Shown here piece after piece: positions 30,235 through 36,268 of a stretch of 36,268 nt of DNA (position 1 is its first letter; every line of letters starts with the position of its first letter). The translations under genes were made by a program, and so were the position numbers. A model generated the notes under the pieces. The model searched no databases, was not told where the DNA came from, and saw nothing but the letters and a program-made list of their open reading frames with translations. Origin of the DNA: a virus. The DNA lies in IMG/VR virus record IMGVR_UViG_3300017727_000053, positions 1 to 36,268 of that record. One strand, 5' to 3'.

Positions 30235-30315
30235 AGTCATTCCCTCCGTAGGAATATTCACCACAGAAGACAGATTACCACCTTTTAGTGTGCAGTGCAA
30301 CAGTTGTGTGTGCGC
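30235..30315 (-). promoter_or_regulatory. Intergenic promoter/operator candidate before the early genes
   Basis: No open frame is needed here. On the minus strand TTGCAC and TAATCT are 17 bases apart (weak -10). The motif AAGACAGAT (plus strand, about 30269-30277) is shared with the other promoter-like region at 23192-23200. CAACAGTTG, a small dyad, lies at about 30298. The early/replication genes follow, so a start of an early transcript is plausible. Confidence 0.4.
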
Positions 30316-30675
30316 TTAGTATGACCAGACGGTGGGGCCGGGACGGTCATTACACCAATCCAGATGGATAAAGCGGCTATCGCCTTTCTGATTGACGCCC
30401 ACCCGGGGGACGCCATGTGCAAATGCTACGCGCAGGACCGTATGGGCAAGTCCACGGTCAACCGCTAGGTCAACCGCCTTACCTGTAGTGTGCGCCCCGG
30501 GCTTACTCTTGCGTTTTTCTATGGGATGCTGAGTGCAGCGATAACCACTAGAAACGGGAAGAGGGAAGCCGCAATCGTGGCGAATGCTATTGAGTATTGA
30601 TAGCGCATCGTCGTCAAAGCGATAGATGTTGCAGCCGCATCTGCAGCGCAACTCATCCTCAGAAAAATAATTCAC
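30316..30675 (-). CDS. M15-type peptidase (endolysin candidate), 119 aa
   Basis: Zinc peptidase of the D-Ala-D-Ala/M15_3 type that would cleave peptidoglycan stems. GAHTTGKAVDL supplies His62 and Asp69 and FIHLDW supplies His104, the metal triad. N-terminal NYFSEDELRCRCGC matches this phage-lysis family. GTG start in a GTGA overlap with the holin stop; a longer open frame into the holin gene (148 residues) is rejected. No signal peptide, so holin-dependent release is expected. Confidence 0.85.
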   Translation of the reverse strand: MNYFSEDELRCRCGCNIYRFDDDALSILNSIRHDCGFPLPVSSGYRCTQHPIEKRKSKPGAHTTGKAVDLAVDRGLAHTVLRVAFAHGVPRVGVNQKGDSRFIHLDWCNDRPGPTVWSY

Positions 30676-31073
30676 GTTTTGTTTTGTCTGACCTGAGTGA
30701 CTATCTTTTCGCCCGACCGGGCAACAACGTATCCGCCCAATCCGATCTGCAAAAGTGTCCACGCTTCATCACGCAGCGGGTTTGGAAGCCACCCCAGAGA
30801 ATCCCCTACCGCTAGGGCAAGGAAGGTGAGCATTGTAATGGGTCGCCACGTTGCTGTCACCCAGTGCTCTGATTTTGCTTCGGCTTGCACGATCCCGGCC
30901 TTAGCTTGCAATGCTTCAGTTTCGTAATCAAAGACTCGTTGCATCGCGGCAGCTTGTACATCTAGCAGATGGCCTTGCGCCTTTAACCGCTCTTCTTCTG
31001 AGGTATGAAGCTCATCAATTAACTCTGCGGCTGGCTTGAATATTCCAGAGATCAAGTCGGTTATTGATAGCAT
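30672..31073 (-). CDS. Holin, GTA-type three-TM family, 133 aa
   Basis: DLISGIFKPAAELIDELHTS and EERLKAQGHLLDVQAAAMQR, then RPITMLTFLALAVGDSLGWL and LLQIGLGGYVVARSGEKIV match the holin family used for release of gene transfer agents and related phages. Hydrophobic segments lie at about residues 80-100 and 108-125. It overlaps the M15 gene by GTGA. It would open the inner membrane for the peptidase at the end of infection. Confidence 0.8.
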   Translation of the reverse strand: MLSITDLISGIFKPAAELIDELHTSEEERLKAQGHLLDVQAAAMQRVFDYETEALQAKAGIVQAEAKSEHWVTATWRPITMLTFLALAVGDSLGWLPNPLRDEAWTLLQIGLGGYVVARSGEKIVTQVRQNKT

Positions 31074-31291
31074 TAACTTTTGTCTGCCTTGTCATCTAGC
31101 TTTTCTAAAATTTTGTCCAACTTGTCTTTTATGTCTTTTATTTCTCTATCATGGGCTTGCCGGGCCATGTCCGTTTCAGTGCGTAAAACTGCTAACTGAG
31201 TAGAGTGGTCTTGCTGCCGTACAAACATTAGCCAGAGAAACCCGGCTATTGGCATAACCACCCATCGCAAAACAGTCTCTAAAACGTCCAT
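31073..31291 (-). CDS. Small membrane-anchored coiled-coil protein, 72 aa (spanin or holin-accessory candidate)
   Basis: N-terminal transmembrane span (VVMPIAGFLWLMFVR) followed by a long charged heptad helix (HDREIKDIKDKLDKILEKLD). This topology fits an inner-membrane spanin subunit or a holin accessory. Overlaps the holin start by one base. Context in the lysis cassette supports a lysis role; the exact one is unknown. Confidence 0.55.
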   Translation of the reverse strand: MDVLETVLRWVVMPIAGFLWLMFVRQQDHSTQLAVLRTETDMARQAHDREIKDIKDKLDKILEKLDDKADKS

Positions 31292-31579
31292 CTAATCAGC
31301 ACTCTTTAAAAATGCAGACGCCCGCCTCACTTCGGCTTGGTGCGACTTGCGGCAGTGATCTTTTTCTAACAGAAAAAAAATGGCGTCCACTAAAAACAAC
31401 ATCTTTCCCCAAAACCAGTGCCGCCTCTCTCGATAGCTTCTCCCTGATAACGACTCGTTAGGGTTTTCGCTAAGAAAAATAACAACATTAATTAACTGAG
31501 ATAATGCATCACCACAGCGGCGGAGATAAGCGCCAATCCCAAGAAACCAATCACCACTGCTACCATCAACGCGCCACAT
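31292..31579 (-). CDS. Conserved small protein of the lysis cassette, 95 aa
   Basis: Product MWRVDGSSGDWFLGIGAYLR with VVIFLSENPNESLSGRSYRE and AIFFLLEKDHCRKSHQAEVR. The NxNESLSGRxYRE ... ID-x-IFF ... HCRxxxxxE pattern recurs in phage genomes close to lysis or early genes (recollection), with unknown activity. Hydrophobic middle suggests membrane contact. Follows the lipoprotein after 22 bases. Confidence 0.6.
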   Translation of the reverse strand: MWRVDGSSGDWFLGIGAYLRRCGDALSQLINVVIFLSENPNESLSGRSYRERRHWFWGKMLFLVDAIFFLLEKDHCRKSHQAEVRRASAFLKSAD

Positions 31580-31601
31580 AATAAAATTCCTTCTACCGCC
31601 T

Positions 31602-32399
31602 TTAGTTGCAAGTCACTACGACTTTGTTGTTTGAATCTGTGGTGATGACGCAACCGCTATCCTTCATTATTTCCTGCATAATCAGGTCGCTTTTGTTGAG
31701 GTAACTCAGCCAATCTTCGTTGGTTTGGTGGATGCCCATCATCCCTTGAATGCCCAAATTTTCAGCAGTCTCTAAACCATTGGTGCCGAGAGTCACAAGA
31801 TTGTTCATCCCGTTGGTTCCAAGACTGTAAAGGTTGTTCATGCCAGTAGTGGCGATAGCTGTATTGGCGTCAAAGCCTGCTGTAGCCGTATCAACGATGT
31901 TATCCATGCCCGTGACACCAAGGGTCACCATGCCATCAATAAACGGTGTGTAGTCAACATTCCCTAGCGCCTCATATCCGGCGGCTGCGGAATCAACAAA
32001 CGCGCCATAGAGCGCCTGATTGTCTTTTGATTCAGCGGCGACCCGGGCAAGGTCAGTCTTGCTACTGTATCGGGCCATTGTCTTAGCCGAGTCAGCCTGC
32101 ATCCACATCATGCCAAGAGACGTTACTGGGGACGCTAGCACAGACGCCCACTGGATAGCCTCGGACTGCTGCGGCATGGGCTGTATCGTCTGCGTCTGAG
32201 TTAATGCCAGAGCCATGACCGCTGCACTAGCCGCCTGCCCGTCACCGCTTGCTGCGATCTTAGATAACGCCTCAAACTTTGCCTGATGCGCCGCGGAACT
32301 AGCTTCAGCAGCCTTTTGGACCGCCTCGTAATACTGGCTAGTTGACCCGGCGCAGCCGGTTAGTACCGCAACACAAAAAACTACAAGAAACTTTTTCAT
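31602..32399 (-). CDS. Phage lipoprotein, 265 aa
   Basis: Start ATG at 32399 overlaps the upstream stop; MKKFLVVFCVAVLTGC gives a signal peptide with lipobox LTGC, Cys16 being lipidated. The body is helical, and residues of about 165-230 have repeated amphipathic units (GMNNLYSLGTNGMNNLVTLG, TNGLETAENLG). The C-terminus has two Cys and ends NNKVVVTCN. Envelope-located; possible roles are superinfection exclusion, spanin-like fusion or lysis timing (inference). Confidence 0.75.
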   Translation of the reverse strand: MKKFLVVFCVAVLTGCAGSTSQYYEAVQKAAEASSAAHQAKFEALSKIAASGDGQAASAAVMALALTQTQTIQPMPQQSEAIQWASVLASPVTSLGMMWMQADSAKTMARYSSKTDLARVAAESKDNQALYGAFVDSAAAGYEALGNVDYTPFIDGMVTLGVTGMDNIVDTATAGFDANTAIATTGMNNLYSLGTNGMNNLVTLGTNGLETAENLGIQGMMGIHQTNEDWLSYLNKSDLIMQEIMKDSGCVITTDSNNKVVVTCN

Positions 32400-32689
32400 T
32401 AGTATCGGCCCTCCCATACTCTTAGTTTGTCAAAGTCACCAGACAGCATTTTTTTCTTAATTACCTCTTTGCAAGCCTCGGTGTCATCCCACGTTAGCCC
32501 GGCCTCTTTTAGCCACTCAGCCATAAGGTGCATGGGGATAACCCCGGCTAATCTGTTTTCCCCGGTTGTCCCAACATTTGCCTCGCGCAGCTGGCTCGCC
32601 AAATCTAAGTAAGGCGTGTTGGCGTGAGTTTTTTTAACGATCACCTTGTCTTCGGCGTCATCAAAAATAATCTCTTCTTTAATCTTCAT
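32399..32689 (-). CDS. Unknown small acidic protein, 96 aa
   Basis: MKIKEEIIFDDAEDKVIVKK, then LASQLREANVGTTGENRLAG, IPMHLMAEWLKEAGLTWDD and a Trp-containing C-terminus. GGAGG precedes the ATG. It lies between the capsid terminator and the lipoprotein. No family is clear; possibly a head decoration or capsid-stability protein because it follows the capsid gene, but translation is separate. Confidence 0.5.
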   Translation of the reverse strand: MKIKEEIIFDDAEDKVIVKKTHANTPYLDLASQLREANVGTTGENRLAGVIPMHLMAEWLKEAGLTWDDTEACKEVIKKKMLSGDFDKLRVWEGRY

Positions 32690-32704
32690 ATTGCCTCCAG
32701 AGAA

Positions 32705-32729
32705 TTAGAAAGGGGGGGCGAACCCCCCC
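32705..32729 (-). terminator. Rho-independent terminator after the capsid gene
   Basis: Minus-strand GGGGGGG TTCG CCCCCCC TTTCT: a perfect 7-base G/C stem (32712-32718 with 23-29), a UUCG-type tetraloop and a T-rich run. It lies 8 bases beyond the capsid stop and upstream of the 96-residue gene, so it limits head-gene transcripts while allowing partial read-through. Confidence 0.85.
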
Positions 32730-32736
32730 GGACCAC

Positions 32737-33693
32737 TTATGAGGTGGTGTTGTCAGCAATGATGCCGCTGGCCTTTTCATTTTTGCATACCAGTGACAGC
32801 TCAGTTACAACCTGTCGCTTCTGGTAATCGCCGTCCTTAGCGAGTGCCTCGTTCTTAGTAGGACGCAGCATAGCAACGCACCACATATCGTCTTGCATGA
32901 TAAATACATCACGCGAACGATTCTGTCGAGACGGTACAAACGTAACCTCGCCCCAAGGGGTCAGGTAAACAGCAAGATAGTTGCTGACCTTTCCGCCTTC
33001 GGCAGAGATTTGCGAACGCTGGTTGTTGTTTCCAGCAAACGCAAGCGCCTTAGTCATCTGGAATGCACTCAAGTAGCACGTTTGGGGTGTGCCGCCTGAC
33101 TCCCAGATTGACTGCATAACAGCGTCAAACTTAGTCTGTGAGAACGCAGTAGCAGTACCATCGTCAGTACGCGCATCAGTACCGTCACCCGTAGGGTTGG
33201 CTCCTGAGTTGCCGCTTTGGAGATCGACGTTAGTAATCAGCCAAGAAGGTGCGCCAGCAAACTCACGCGCAGTAGTGGCGTTGCCAGCTACCCGGGCGTT
33301 GTTGTCAAACAAAGCCTTCTCAATGTCTAGCTTCTGCTCTTTAGCAACCTTGAGGGTCTGGTAGGCCATTTCCTTGGATCGCCCAGCTTTATCTAACCCA
33401 TCATCAGTCCCGGGGATGATCACCGAGTTCTTGAAGATTTGGGTGTAGTTGCCCCGGCGAACCGTAGCAGTGCGGGCTTCCGCGGTTGTCGCATCGCCTT
33501 CGATGTGAGCGTTTGCTCCGGCGGCGCGCAGCGCGTCTGTCTGCCACTCATGGTAGGTGTTGGTTGCCTTTACCTTAGCGCAGGCTGAGTAGAATGGAGT
33601 TTCTTCGGGCGATACGTCATAAATGACATCGCTGAGATCCTCGCGGATTCCGACAGCATCATAGCTGTCAAATGTGTTGGATGGTTGTGCCAT
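32737..33693 (-). CDS. Major capsid protein, SU10-like, 318 aa
   Basis: MAQPSNTFDSYDAVGIREDL then SDVIYDVSPEETPFYSACAK, TYHEWQTDALRAAGANAHI and NYTQIFKNSVIIPGTDDGLD match the SU10/DUF5309 major capsid protein family of podoviruses, which has the HK97 fold. C-terminal part, YLTPWGEVTFVPSRQNRSRD, is also typical. Length of 318 is normal for the family. GAGG nine bases before ATG; strong terminator follows. Confidence 0.92.
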   Translation of the reverse strand: MAQPSNTFDSYDAVGIREDLSDVIYDVSPEETPFYSACAKVKATNTYHEWQTDALRAAGANAHIEGDATTAEARTATVRRGNYTQIFKNSVIIPGTDDGLDKAGRSKEMAYQTLKVAKEQKLDIEKALFDNNARVAGNATTAREFAGAPSWLITNVDLQSGNSGANPTGDGTDARTDDGTATAFSQTKFDAVMQSIWESGGTPQTCYLSAFQMTKALAFAGNNNQRSQISAEGGKVSNYLAVYLTPWGEVTFVPSRQNRSRDVFIMQDDMWCVAMLRPTKNEALAKDGDYQKRQVVTELSLVCKNEKASGIIADNTTS

Positions 33694-33704
33694 GATAAAT
33701 TACC

Positions 33705-34673
33705 TCATTTAAGGATTAAATTAAGAGCGTCATCAATGCTTCCGCTCTTCTTTAGTTTTTGTCGAGTTTGTCGCTCGGCGTCTGTACTGGATCGCATCTT
33801 TTTAGCGCCTGCCTTTACCGTTCGCTTTGCCTTTGGCTTCGCTTTGGTAACAGCCTGCTTTTTGCCTGACACTAACTCTTGGTACTTGATGGCGTCGTTC
33901 AATACTCGTATTGCCCGGTGATCCATGACCTGACCAATTTCATTTACATCGTAGCCATAAATCTCTTGCCCCATCGTCACAAGACGGTCTCGGGCTTGAG
34001 ATGCTGTGTCTGGCTCTGCAAACTCTGGCACTAATGCTTTCAGCGTTTCCATTTCACGCTCTAAATAAACGCGCTGTGCGTACTGCTCCGCCTGACCCTG
34101 CTGATGCACTACCTGCTGCAGCTGCCCGATCTGACCGTCATACGCTGTTTTAGCCTCATCATATTGCATCTTGGCTTCCATATAGCCTATGGGGTCGCTG
34201 TCAAAATGCTCTTTTGATGGTGCTATTGGTGCTTGAGGCAGACCGCTCTGTGCTGTTTGCAACAGGTAGCCAATCTGCTGGCGCTCATTTAAAAGGTTTG
34301 CGTACACCTCTTCTGCTTGCTTACGCGCAGCAGCGGCTTCTTGCATTCCCTTTTGGACATACTGCTGACCACTGTATCCTCGCTTGAGATCCTCAAGGCT
34401 TACCTGCACTTCCGTCCCGTCAACTTTGACGGTGTGTAGTGGCGGGGCCGGGACATCATCGTCTTCTGGGCCTTCGTATTCGTCCGACTGTGGAACCTCT
34501 CGCTCCTCATCATCAGGATCTTCAGAGTCTTCCACTTCTTCAAACTCAGCCTCTACTGCATATTCGGCTTCGTCTTCTTCAACTGCCTCGTTCTCCACCT
34601 CTTCGGCTTCTGGTTGCGGGGCAAGTAAACCTTCTACGGCGCTATCGAAACTATTAAGTTCAGTCGTATCCAC
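33705..34673 (-). CDS. Scaffolding protein, 322 aa
   Basis: Highly acidic N-terminus (EEVENEAVEEDEAEYAVEAE), a middle VDGTEVQVSLEDLKRGYSGQ, then a Gln/Glu-rich coiled-coil region and a Lys/Arg-rich C-terminus (VTKAKPKAKRTVKAGAKKMR). This acidic-helical-basic layout directly upstream of the capsid gene is that of podoviral scaffolding proteins, where the basic tail binds capsid subunits. GTG start, GAGGA upstream. Confidence 0.85.
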   Translation of the reverse strand: MDTTELNSFDSAVEGLLAPQPEAEEVENEAVEEDEAEYAVEAEFEEVEDSEDPDDEEREVPQSDEYEGPEDDDVPAPPLHTVKVDGTEVQVSLEDLKRGYSGQQYVQKGMQEAAAARKQAEEVYANLLNERQQIGYLLQTAQSGLPQAPIAPSKEHFDSDPIGYMEAKMQYDEAKTAYDGQIGQLQQVVHQQGQAEQYAQRVYLEREMETLKALVPEFAEPDTASQARDRLVTMGQEIYGYDVNEIGQVMDHRAIRVLNDAIKYQELVSGKKQAVTKAKPKAKRTVKAGAKKMRSSTDAERQTRQKLKKSGSIDDALNLILK

Positions 34674-34685
34674 GGTACTGAGTCC

Positions 34686-34916
34686 TCATTTACGTTTTTT
34701 GTCGTAGATCGCCTCATCTTGCAAAATATGGGCAATGCGATCCTCGATCTTGTTTAGCGCCTTTACTATCGTATGCGCCTCCGCCCGGTCTTCATCAGAA
34801 GAGTACGGGTTAAAAAAGATATCACCCTGATCCTTTTTAATGTCATCGATAAGGTCCGTAAAAGCCTCATCGCGTTGCAGCCGCCTTACGCCAGCCGCTT
34901 TGTCTTTTATGTTCAT
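34686..34916 (-). CDS. Unknown charged protein between portal and scaffold, 76 aa
   Basis: Helical (MNIKDKAAGVRRLQRDEAFT, IVKALNKIEDRIAHILQDEA), ending DKKRK. ATGA overlap with the portal stop. Small genes of this size and place occur in many podoviruses between portal and scaffold; possible assembly factor. Confidence 0.55.
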   Translation of the reverse strand: MNIKDKAAGVRRLQRDEAFTDLIDDIKKDQGDIFFNPYSSDEDRAEAHTIVKALNKIEDRIAHILQDEAIYDKKRK

Positions 34917-36268
34917 CTAGGCAATGCCTGCATTTGCTTAATTCGCTCAACATCTAAAGCGGTGCCATACTTACCTAAAATCTCTGCCGCATTAACCAGC
35001 AAGTCTTGATCCATTTTATCACGGGCCAAGTCATCGTCTGCAGCGGCTTTTTGGGCATCCAGCTGCATTTTAAACTGGTCTTTCTGGGACTGCGCCTGCA
35101 ACTTAGCCATGTCAGTCTGGGCCTTGGTCTGAGCCTTCATTTGTTCCGCTTGCAAGTATGCCTGCGTTTGCGGGTCTCCCTGCTGGCTCTGCTGCTGCGC
35201 CGCTTGCTGCTGTTGCTGCATCATTTGCTGCTCAACCTGCGGGTTCATTGGGTTGAAGTACCGGGTACTGTTGCGGATGCCATTTAAGGCAAGCATATCT
35301 GCCAGCGTGTTGCGTACCTGCGTAAGCGTCACTATCCCATTCTGCGGCCCGTACTGGCCTAGTATCTGCTGCTGAACTTGGAACGCTTGCATGAGTGCAG
35401 CCAGCTTCTGCTCTTCCTGACCTGTACCCAGACCCACGTTTACGGTCACATCCATAGTGACGTTCCATGACCGCGGGTCTACCGGGACATAATCAGCACC
35501 AGCTAGGCGCATCATCTGCTCTTCTTCTACATTTTCATGCATAACTTTCAGCATGAGAGTAAACATCTTCCGCATACCGCCTTCTGCAAGGTTGCGAGCC
35601 ATGACTTCAATCTGTCCGGCCTGCGCCTGCACTGTCGCTTGTACTGCCGCTGCGGTAGTGTTCTGCAGCGCATCTGGTGAAAGACCAGTAGACGCCTTAG
35701 TAACGCCAGTTTTGTTCTCAATCTCTTGATCCATGTACTGGATCGCACCTAGCGTCTGCCCAGCGATAAATGGCACGGCTTGAGTCTGGATAGCCCCAGC
35801 TTGCTTCACGCGAATAACGCCACCAATTTCGTTATTGAGCAGGTCATCAATGTTTACAGCGCCATCAACAATCTCAATCCGCGGGCTGTTGGTAAGCGCA
35901 ACATTATCCAGCACTCCCCGGATCATAGCCGTAGATGCGTCTTGATCATTAATGATTAAGTCTGCAATAGAGCGCCCGTAGAATGTATGAGGCTCTGGGT
36001 CTACCTCAAAGGCGGCAAACGGAACGTGAGAGCAGGCCATGTAATCTAATAGCTTGTACTTGGACCCGCCAAGAGTGACCTTCTGCAGCGTTGGTATGCC
36101 CGAGCCAGAAACGTCTATCTTCATATAGACTTCCGTTACTGCAACCAGCCTCATAGCGGGGTCTTTTATGTTGTCATCCGTATTATCATCTTGGTAACCA
36201 CTGCGCTCAAACTCTTCCGCTTCCGAGAACGTGTCTGACTGCCGCAGCCCTTGTAAATCTTTTACATC
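34913..36268 (-). CDS. Portal protein, C-terminal part (cut by window edge)
   Basis: Frame open from the window edge for 451 codons. PAMRLVAVTEVYMKIDVSG followed by AFEVDPEPHTFYGRSIADLI, NQDASTAMIRGVLDNVALT-type and QYMDQEIENKTGVTKASTGL mark the stem and wing of P22/SU10-like portals. A C-terminal Gln-rich coil (QQMMQQQQQAAQQQSQQ) and a charged helix end the protein. The N-terminal part is at 1-614. Likely interrupted by about 40-60 codons missing at the window junction (estimate from the usual family layout). Followed by ATGA overlap with the small gene. Confidence 0.9.
   Translation of the reverse strand, partial: DVKDLQGLRQSDTFSEAEEFERSGYQDDNTDDNIKDPAMRLVAVTEVYMKIDVSGSGIPTLQKVTLGGSKYKLLDYMACSHVPFAAFEVDPEPHTFYGRSIADLIINDQDASTAMIRGVLDNVALTNSPRIEIVDGAVNIDDLLNNEIGGVIRVKQAGAIQTQAVPFIAGQTLGAIQYMDQEIENKTGVTKASTGLSPDALQNTTAAAVQATVQAQAGQIEVMARNLAEGGMRKMFTLMLKVMHENVEEEQMMRLAGADYVPVDPRSWNVTMDVTVNVGLGTGQEEQKLAALMQAFQVQQQILGQYGPQNGIVTLTQVRNTLADMLALNGIRNSTRYFNPMNPQVEQQMMQQQQQAAQQQSQQGDPQTQAYLQAEQMKAQTKAQTDMAKLQAQSQKDQFKMQLDAQKAAADDDLARDKMDQDLLVNAAEILGKYGTALDVERIKQMQALPR

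Noticed and set aside
1-36268. Interpretation of the portal split as a frameshifted circle
   Set aside because: The usual portal family has extra sequence between the two parts, so a missing segment is simpler than a frameshift at the exact junction.
1-36268. tRNA genes, CRISPR arrays, insertion sequences, integrase or attachment site
   Set aside because: None of the characteristic sequences was seen; tRNA detection by eye is imperfect, so a tRNA scan could still add one.

Overview
The window looks like an almost complete genome of a short-tailed, double-stranded DNA bacteriophage (podovirus type). Every supported gene lies on the minus strand, so the transcription order runs from high to low coordinates. 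Genes are packed end to end, mostly with ATGA, GTGA, TGATG or TAATG overlaps, and only four gaps exceed 45 bases. The portal gene is split across the two ends: its N-terminal part is at 1-614 and its C-terminal part at 34913-36268. The natural molecule is therefore very probably circular or circularly permuted, with a short piece of the portal missing at the junction. No integrase, plasmid maintenance gene, tRNA or CRISPR array was seen, so a virulent lifestyle is the simplest reading, although one small Cro/C1-type protein is present. A lipobox lipoprotein and an M15 peptidase fit a Gram-negative host. A GTA-type holin and the general style suggest a marine, perhaps alphaproteobacterial, host (weak inference).

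Layout in transcription order. Head genes (36268-32705): portal C-terminus, a small acidic/basic protein, scaffold, SU10-like major capsid protein and a strong terminator. Head-proximal accessory and lysis genes (32689-30316): a conserved small protein, a lipoprotein, two small membrane-associated proteins, a GTA-type three-TM holin and an M15 peptidase. An intergenic promoter candidate follows (30235-30315). Early/replication genes (30234-23237): small unknowns, an Erf/Rad52-like annealing protein, an SSB-like protein with an acidic tip, a Cro-like HTH protein, a primase zinc domain, a DUF4373/DnaD-like protein, a DnaB-type helicase, a DUF3310 protein, a nuclease-NinB fusion, an HTH-metallophosphoesterase and an HNH/NinG-like protein. 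No DNA polymerase is present, so the host enzyme must be used.

A second intergenic region (23155-23236) carries overlapping inverted repeats on a promoter-like sequence. Below it is an accessory stretch (23154-20526) with a cytosine-C5 DNA methyltransferase and seven small unknown genes. A 142-base gap (20384-20525) precedes the packaging genes: a small unknown, small terminase and large terminase. Next comes a PP-loop (PAPS-reductase-like) enzyme. The tail region (17692-6987) has two unknown virion-type proteins, three very small genes (zinc ribbon, 15-residue Lys-rich, 53-residue Lys-rich), an adaptor, fibre proteins (one ending in an S74 autoprotease/chaperone domain, two glycine-rich, one with decapeptide repeats) and a large nozzle-like protein. 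The last block (6985-615) encodes low-complexity and large Ala/Gly-rich proteins interpreted as internal or ejected virion proteins, leading directly into the portal start.

Functionally, the phage would replicate with its own helicase and a primase-like protein plus host polymerase. It would recombine with a lambda-like annealing/NinB/NinG set, package through a PBSX-type terminase, and lyse with holin plus M15 peptidase. Functions are read from motifs and context only; no database search was possible.
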